Shown here: one piece after another, positions 59,324 to 64,000 of the stretch
How positions within the stretch are numbered: the first letter of the stretch is position 1
How the letters are laid out: each line of letters starts with the position of its first letter
Assembly: GCF_001955655.1 (NCBI RefSeq)
Contig: NZ_MSPW01000004.1
Location: 186,001-250,000, forward strand
Length of the DNA stretch: 64,000 bases
Reading direction: 5' to 3'
From: Viridibacillus arenosi
GTDB taxonomy: Bacteria; Bacillota; Bacilli; Bacillales_A; Planococcaceae
Translations under genes and position numbers: made by a program
Notes under the pieces: generated by a model
The model's database searches: none
The model's input: only the letters and a program-made list of their open reading frames with translations
Told to the model about the DNA's origin: nothing

Positions 59324-60535
59324 ATGAATTTTGAATTTACCGAAGAGCAAAAAATGTTGAGAAATACAGTACGTGCTTTTGTTGATAAAGAAATCATGCC
59401 TCATATTACTGAATGGGATAGTCAAGGTAAGTTCGATCCAGAAATTTTTTCTAAGTTATCAGATGTAGGTTTAATGGGTGTGTGTATTCCAGAAGCTTAT
59501 GGTGGTAGTGGAATGGACTATAATTCATTAGCCATTGTTTGCGAGGAATTAGAGCGCGGTGATACAGCGTTCCGTACAGCTGTGTCTGTCCATACGGGAC
59601 TAAATAGTATGACTCTATTGCAATGGGGCAATGAAGAACAAAAGAAAAAGTACCTCATCCCTCAAGCTAAGGGGGCAAAGTTAGGCGCTTTCGGCTTAAC
59701 TGAACCTGGAGCAGGATCTGATGTGGCCGCTATGTCTACACATGCAGTACTTGATGGTGATCACTATATTTTAAATGGTCAAAAAACGTGGATTTCTTTA
59801 TGTGATGTTGCCGATTATTTCATCGTATTTGCATACACAGGAGATCGTTCATTAAAACATAAAGGAATTTCCGCCTTTATAGTAGATCGTACGTGGGAAG
59901 GCTTTTCTTCGAAAGCAATAAAAGGGAAGTATGGCATACGTGCTGGTAATACGGGTGAACTTTTCTTCGAAGATGTCAAAGTCCCAAAAGAAAATTTATT
60001 AGGTGAAGAAGGCGAAGGATTTAAAATTGCGATGGCAGCTTTAGATAATGGTCGTTTTACTGTAGCAGCAGGAGCAGTTGGTTTATCAATGGCATGTATT
60101 GAAGAAAGCGTAAAATACTGCCATCAACGTTACACATTCGGCAAACCAATAGGACAGCACCAGCTTGTAAAACAAATGATTGCGAAAATGGAAGCAGGCT
60201 ATCAGATGAGTCGTTTGTTAGTCTATCGTGTAGGAGAATTAAAAAATCAAGGCGTACGTAATACACGCGAAACGTCATTAGCAAAGTGGCAGGCATGTGA
60301 TTTCGCCAACAAAGCAGCAGATGATGCAGTGCAAATACATGGTGCTTACGGATATTCAGATGAATACCCAGTAGCTCGTTTCCTTCGCAACTCAAAAGCA
60401 CCTGTAATTTATGAAGGAACACGTGAAATCCATACGTTAATGCAAGCAGATTATGTATTGGGGGAACGTGAAGATAAACCATTGAATCATATGTTACCTA
60501 AATGGCCATTTGAAATTGACCATCAATTATGTTAG
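59324..60535 (+). CDS. Acyl-CoA dehydrogenase (possible glutaryl-CoA dehydrogenase)
   Basis: A 403-residue FAD enzyme. Visible: FTEEQKMLRNTVRAFVDKEI, the FAD/substrate block FGLTEPGAGSDVAAMST, KTWISLCDVADYFIVFA, the R-Y-x-F-G-K-P-I motif in HQRYTFGKPIGQHQ, QIHGAYGYSDEYPVARFLRN and the catalytic base Glu in VIYEGTREIHTLMQADYVLG (given as YEGTREIH). It oxidises the alpha-beta bond of a CoA ester and passes electrons to ETF. The CoA-transferase partner and lysine context favour glutaryl-CoA, which would be decarboxylated to crotonyl-CoA, yet short-chain substrates cannot be ruled out. Confidence 0.87.
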   Translation: MNFEFTEEQKMLRNTVRAFVDKEIMPHITEWDSQGKFDPEIFSKLSDVGLMGVCIPEAYGGSGMDYNSLAIVCEELERGDTAFRTAVSVHTGLNSMTLLQWGNEEQKKKYLIPQAKGAKLGAFGLTEPGAGSDVAAMSTHAVLDGDHYILNGQKTWISLCDVADYFIVFAYTGDRSLKHKGISAFIVDRTWEGFSSKAIKGKYGIRAGNTGELFFEDVKVPKENLLGEEGEGFKIAMAALDNGRFTVAAGAVGLSMACIEESVKYCHQRYTFGKPIGQHQLVKQMIAKMEAGYQMSRLLVYRVGELKNQGVRNTRETSLAKWQACDFANKAADDAVQIHGAYGYSDEYPVARFLRNSKAPVIYEGTREIHTLMQADYVLGEREDKPLNHMLPKWPFEIDHQLC

Positions 60536-60572
60536 ACTATTCATAATTATTTGAAACGGAGGTGAGGAAAGA

Positions 60573-60704
60573 ATGAGAAATGCTGTGGATGCATATGTTT
60601 ATACTTTGGAATTTTTGCCAATTACATGTGCGATTTCTTTCGATTTTGCGGTCAACGGGATAAGTGCGCCCTTTTTTCAACAAAATCAAATGATCCACAG
60701 CTGA
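60573..60704 (+). CDS. 43-codon upstream ORF in the ABC-F leader
   Basis: An ORF with the strong site GGAGGTGAGG, 8 bp before the ATG, encoding a 43-residue peptide (MRNAVDAYVYTLEFLP at its start). It is followed by a terminator and then the ABC-F gene. Its beginning (GCTGTGGAT, 60582-60590) and end (ATCCACAGC, 60693-60701) are perfect 9-bp complements, so the ORF lies inside a long-range helix. The expected role is a ribosome-sensing leader rather than a functional protein. Confidence 0.6.
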   Translation: MRNAVDAYVYTLEFLPITCAISFDFAVNGISAPFFQQNQMIHS

Positions 60705-60738
60705 TTAGCCATTCTTTCCAAGCCGAATTTTAAGGCGT

Positions 60739-60770
60739 AAAAGACTGTCTGTTAATCAGGCAGTCTTTTT
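60739..60770 (+). terminator. Leader terminator (attenuator) before the ABC-F gene
   Basis: AAAAGACTGTCTG pairs with CAGGCAGTCTTTT (one wobble) around TTAAT, then T-run. CTGATTA at the end of the upstream ORF (60701-60707) can instead pair with TAATCAG (60753-60759) in the loop and 3' arm, giving an antiterminator. Confidence 0.75.
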
Positions 60771-60826
60771 GTTTTGGCAAAAATCGGGTGCTTTCAGCTG
60801 TGTCAAACGGAAGGAAGTAATCAATC

Positions 60827-62692
60827 ATGATTTGTACAGTTCAACATATAAGCAAAATGCTCGGTGGGAATAGTATTTTTGAAGACTTAGTATTAGATAT
60901 TAAAACAGGAGACCGTTTAGGAATCGTTGGACGTAATGGTTCTGGAAAGACAACTTTATTTAAACTGATTGCAGGAGTAGAATCGCCAGACCAAGGGAAA
61001 ATTCATTTTAAGAAAGGGACTAAAATTGGGTATTTAGCTCAAATTCCATTATTTTCAGAAGAAATTACAGGTCAGGACATATTAGCCCAAGCATTTAATC
61101 ATTTACTTGTTTTACAGAGTCAAATGCAAGAGCTTGAAAATAGTATGGCCAATGCAACATCGGAGCAATTAGAAAGATGCTTAGTTCAATATGGAGATGT
61201 GCAAGAACGCTTCACACTAGCAGATGGTTATAGTATGCAAGCACAAATTGAGATGGTCATTAATGGACTTCAATTAAATGATTTTGTAGAACAGCCCTTT
61301 AACAGTCTTAGTGGTGGGGAAAAGACGAAAATTATGCTTGGTCAATTGCTTTTGACGAAGCCAGATTTACTACTATTAGATGAACCGACGAATCATTTGG
61401 ATTTGTTTGCTGTAGAATGGTTAGAGCAATATTTAGTCGACTACACAGGGACAGTTGTGATAATATCGCATGATCGCTATTTTTTAGATAAAGTTGTGAC
61501 GAAAATTGTAGATTTAGAGCAAGGTGAGCTGCAAGTTTATCATTGTAGTTATTCAGACTTTTGTGTTGAAAAGGAAGCGCGTCTTATGCGGGAGTTTCAA
61601 CAATACGAAGAACAACAAAAGAAGATGAAGAAGATGCGTGAAGCAATCAAACGTATGAGACAATGGGCGAATGAAGCCACTCCACCGAATGAGGCAATGC
61701 ATCGACGTGCGCGTAATATGGAGCGAGCTCTAGAACGTATTGAAAAACTTCGCAAGCCAATTATTGATCCTAAAAAAATGAATCTATCGTTTGAAGCGGC
61801 GCCTCGCAGTGGGAAGGAAGTTGCCATACTAGAAAATGTCACAAAAGCTTTTGGAGATAAAGTATTACTCAGAAATGTAAATTTACAACTTCTATGGCAA
61901 GAACATATGGCAATCGTAGGGCGCAATGGTACAGGAAAATCTACTATCTTGAATATGTTACTGAATAAGACAACGATAGACACGGGAACATGTAAGTTAG
62001 GTAGCCAAGTGAAAATTGGCTATCTATCACAGCATTTTCAAATTGATAAGCCTAAAGCGCGTCTCATTGATGTTTTCCGTGATGAAGTTTCTGTCACTGA
62101 AGTTGATGCTCGTCATATTTTAGCTAAATTTATGTTTTACGGAGCAGATGTTTTTAAGAGAATTGCAGATTTAAGTGGTGGTGAACGTATGCGACTTAGA
62201 TTGGCACAGCTCATGCATCAAGACGTCAATTTACTGATCTTAGATGAACCGACAAATCATTTAGATATAGAATCAAGGGAAGTACTAGAAGACGCGTTAG
62301 AAGACTTTAAAGGTACTATTTTAGCTATTTCTCATGATCGCTTCTTTTTAAATAAATTGTTTACAAGAACAGTGTGGCTTGAGAATCGGAAGTTAATAAC
62401 ATATGAGGGTCCGTACGACTGGGCACGACAAAAGTTTAATGAGAAACAAGCTCTTAACTCACCACAGTCTATAAAACAAGAGAAAAAAACATCTCCAAAA
62501 GTAAAAGTAATAAAAAATGATACAAATAAAGAACAAGAAATTGCAAAGATTGAAGCTACTATAAAACAACTGAATCAGAAAATTCATCAAGAGCAGGATT
62601 GGAGTTTATATGAACAACTAATAGCTGAGAAAGAAAGAGCAGAGCAGCAACTAGAAGTTTTATTGGAGCAATGGATGGAAGAATTAGAATGA
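60827..62692 (+). CDS. ABC-F family ATPase, putative ribosome protection factor
   Basis: A 621-residue soluble protein with two ABC domains and no membrane part. First: Walker A GRNGSGKTT (near residue 37), signature LSGGEKTK, Walker B LLLLDEPTNHLD. Second: GRNGTGKST, LSGGERMRLRLAQ, LLILDEPTNHLDIES. The linker of ~90 residues between them is helical and highly charged (EEQQKKMKKMREAIKRMRQW), as in ABC-F proteins that reach into the ribosome, and a coiled-coil tail (residues ~555-620) follows. ABC-F members either give antibiotic resistance (Vga, Lsa, VmlR) or are housekeeping factors; the drug-sensor-like leader favours the former. Confidence 0.9.
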   Translation: MICTVQHISKMLGGNSIFEDLVLDIKTGDRLGIVGRNGSGKTTLFKLIAGVESPDQGKIHFKKGTKIGYLAQIPLFSEEITGQDILAQAFNHLLVLQSQMQELENSMANATSEQLERCLVQYGDVQERFTLADGYSMQAQIEMVINGLQLNDFVEQPFNSLSGGEKTKIMLGQLLLTKPDLLLLDEPTNHLDLFAVEWLEQYLVDYTGTVVIISHDRYFLDKVVTKIVDLEQGELQVYHCSYSDFCVEKEARLMREFQQYEEQQKKMKKMREAIKRMRQWANEATPPNEAMHRRARNMERALERIEKLRKPIIDPKKMNLSFEAAPRSGKEVAILENVTKAFGDKVLLRNVNLQLLWQEHMAIVGRNGTGKSTILNMLLNKTTIDTGTCKLGSQVKIGYLSQHFQIDKPKARLIDVFRDEVSVTEVDARHILAKFMFYGADVFKRIADLSGGERMRLRLAQLMHQDVNLLILDEPTNHLDIESREVLEDALEDFKGTILAISHDRFFLNKLFTRTVWLENRKLITYEGPYDWARQKFNEKQALNSPQSIKQEKKTSPKVKVIKNDTNKEQEIAKIEATIKQLNQKIHQEQDWSLYEQLIAEKERAEQQLEVLLEQWMEELE

Positions 62693-62701
62693 GCATAAAA
62701 A

Positions 62702-62734
62702 TAGCCCTTGATTACATAATGTAATCGAGGGCTA
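62702..62734. terminator. Bidirectional intrinsic terminator
   Basis: TAGCCCTTGATTACAT pairs with ATGTAATCGAGGGCTA around one base (about 15 bp with one G-U-type pair), flanked by A-run on the left (T-run for the minus gene). Confidence 0.85.
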
Positions 62735-62759
62735 AAATCATTAGTCTTGGGCTATACAA

Positions 62760-64000
62760 TTATCTTCTTAACTCAGATATGGTTACAAATTCATAACCTT
62801 GTTTTTGTAAGTAAGCTAAAACAGAGTCTAAACCTTGAGCTGTTGTAGGTTGAATATCATGCATTAAAATAATAGCGCCATCATGACTATACTGTTTGAC
62901 CATAGTCAATAGTGTTTTAGGATTACGATGTTTCCAATCAAGTGTATCAACATCCCATAAGATAACTGGTAGTTTATTTTGTGAACGCACTCTCTCGTTG
63001 ATTGAACCATAAGGTGGACGGAATAACGTTGGTTTTTCTCCCGTAGCTCTTTTAATTTCCTCATTGGTGCGGTTGATTTCAGCTTTAATCTTCTTATTTG
63101 AAAGAGTGACTAAATTTGTATGTGAAAATGAGTGATTGCCAATTTCATGTCCAGCACTCGCAACTTTTTTAGCAAGCTTTTGATTGTACATTGCTTGGCT
63201 TCCAAGCATGAAGAACGTTGCCTTTGCATTGTATTTCTTAAGCGTTTTTAAGATTTTCGGTGTTACTTTTGCGTTAGGCCCATCATCAAATGTTAATGCA
63301 ATTTGTTTCTTTCTTGTACCATCTGGATTTATTCCTGCCATTTTGAACGGTTTAGCCAGTATACTATTTACAGAAGAAAGTGGTATCTTAATCTTAGAGA
63401 TAGCATTACTATTATCGGACAGTTTCGCTCCGTCAAAATAAATGTATAAAGAGCTATCAGTTAAAGAAAAATGCTTATAATTTGAATACGTAGGTGCTAT
63501 AGCATTTTTTAACTTTGTTGTATTGATATATGTTTTAAACTGGTCATCACTTTTTATCTGTTTTTCAACAAAAGGTATAAGTTTTGACAGATTATTTTCG
63601 TTTTTAATAACGTTGTTTAAAAACAACTGTTTCTTATTTTTTTTATCATACATAAAGGTTTGGATTGTTTTTTCTTTACTTCCTGTGCCTTTATATGTAT
63701 TTTGAGTTAAAACAAACGAGTAGTAATTCTTTTTATGATACAAAGTTTTAAATGTTATTGTTAACTTACCAACTTTATTTGCATCATTTTGGAGTACTTC
63801 CTCCATGCTAGCTAAGTAGGTATCGCGCGTCTTATAAACGGCATCTTTCATAACTTTGTTGAATTCTTTATCTTCAGTTTGAGGATATTCAATTGAATAG
63901 GGCATACGATGGTCTTCTGAAATAATAGAGGCAATTTTTATACCGGTATATTTCGAATCCTTTGTTTGATGCTCAGGTGGTGCTGCTAAAGCGACCCCAT
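62760..64000 (-). CDS. PdaC-like polysaccharide deacetylase, 5' end outside window
   Basis: The frame stays open to the window edge, so the N-terminus (probably a signal peptide or anchor) is missing; about 413 residues are visible. The N-terminal ~200 visible residues (YPQTEDKEFNKVMKDAVYKT, then LSKLIPFVEKQIK) look like the DUF4163/RsiV-like external domains found in B. subtilis PdaC. The C-terminal ~200 are a NodB deacetylase: metal Asp pair in ALTFDDGPNAKVT, HSFSH, RPPYG, and DWKHRN and ILMHDIQPTT. It removes acetyl groups from peptidoglycan sugars outside the cell, giving lysozyme resistance. An internal ATG at 63905 is not the true start. Confidence 0.88.
   Translation of the reverse strand, partial: GVALAAPPEHQTKDSKYTGIKIASIISEDHRMPYSIEYPQTEDKEFNKVMKDAVYKTRDTYLASMEEVLQNDANKVGKLTITFKTLYHKKNYYSFVLTQNTYKGTGSKEKTIQTFMYDKKNKKQLFLNNVIKNENNLSKLIPFVEKQIKSDDQFKTYINTTKLKNAIAPTYSNYKHFSLTDSSLYIYFDGAKLSDNSNAISKIKIPLSSVNSILAKPFKMAGINPDGTRKKQIALTFDDGPNAKVTPKILKTLKKYNAKATFFMLGSQAMYNQKLAKKVASAGHEIGNHSFSHTNLVTLSNKKIKAEINRTNEEIKRATGEKPTLFRPPYGSINERVRSQNKLPVILWDVDTLDWKHRNPKTLLTMVKQYSHDGAIILMHDIQPTTAQGLDSVLAYLQKQGYEFVTISELRR

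Overview
The window is 64 kb of AT-rich DNA from a low-GC Gram-positive, spore-former-like bacterium of the Bacillales. Lia-type envelope stress genes, HemAT, UppP, S-box and cobalamin riboswitches, strong AGGAGG ribosome binding sites and Fur, MntR and CcpA-type operators all point there. Lysine 6-dehydrogenase and the general gene mix suggest Planococcaceae (Lysinibacillus, Solibacillus or Viridibacillus relatives); this is an inference from content, not a measured affiliation. No rRNA, tRNA, CRISPR array or complete insertion sequence was seen.

Layout. 0-2.3 kb: the end of an ECF-type ABC transporter operon with ribokinase. 2.3-5.1 kb: metal homeostasis, with an MntH manganese transporter behind an MntR-like palindrome, a FhuF-like ferric reductase, and a perfect Fur box that overlaps a promoter for a probable Fur-controlled small RNA. 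5.8-9.4 kb: a Tat-exported gluconate-2-dehydrogenase-like enzyme with its own tatA and tatC. 9.5-13.8 kb: a TetR-MFS-luciferase-like oxidoreductase-esterase module whose base use looks different from its neighbours. 14.2-19.9 kb: transporter, peptidase T, lysoplasmalogenase, an unknown membrane protein and a nitroreductase. 20-23.2 kb: SAM-riboswitch-controlled sulfhydrylase and a short homoserine dehydrogenase. 24.6-28.1 kb: a 21-bp minisatellite, a hairpin element and a two-component system. 28.1-35.4 kb: an HTH-TPR regulator, a lia/psp envelope stress operon, a metallophosphoesterase and UppP. 35.4-39.5 kb: a second two-component system joined to two PepSY proteins. 39.7-43.4 kb: class I ribonucleotide reductase under a cobalamin riboswitch. 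43.5-48.4 kb: HemAT, a 2-hydroxyacid dehydrogenase, an MFS exporter with a leader peptide, and an AIM24 protein. 48.5-60.5 kb: a lysine/glutarate-type catabolic region (aldehyde dehydrogenase, lysine 6-dehydrogenase, class III aminotransferase, permease, pcp-DUF979-DUF969, DUF3870, CaiB-type CoA-transferase, acyl-CoA dehydrogenase). 60.5-64 kb: an ABC-F protein behind a 43-codon upstream ORF, and the 3' part of a PdaC-like deacetylase.

The most interesting material is regulatory RNA. Two ~110-nt leaders with the same conserved sequence and a terminator whose inner stem differs in sequence but keeps its pairing stand in front of the aminotransferase and CoA-transferase genes; I do not recognise them as a known riboswitch class. 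A Fur-boxed promoter reads into a ~168-nt non-coding transcript with a C-rich hairpin loop and an intrinsic terminator, the architecture of an iron-sparing sRNA. Three further leaders (before the ABC-F gene, an MFS gene and DUF3870) combine a small ORF with competing hairpins or terminators.
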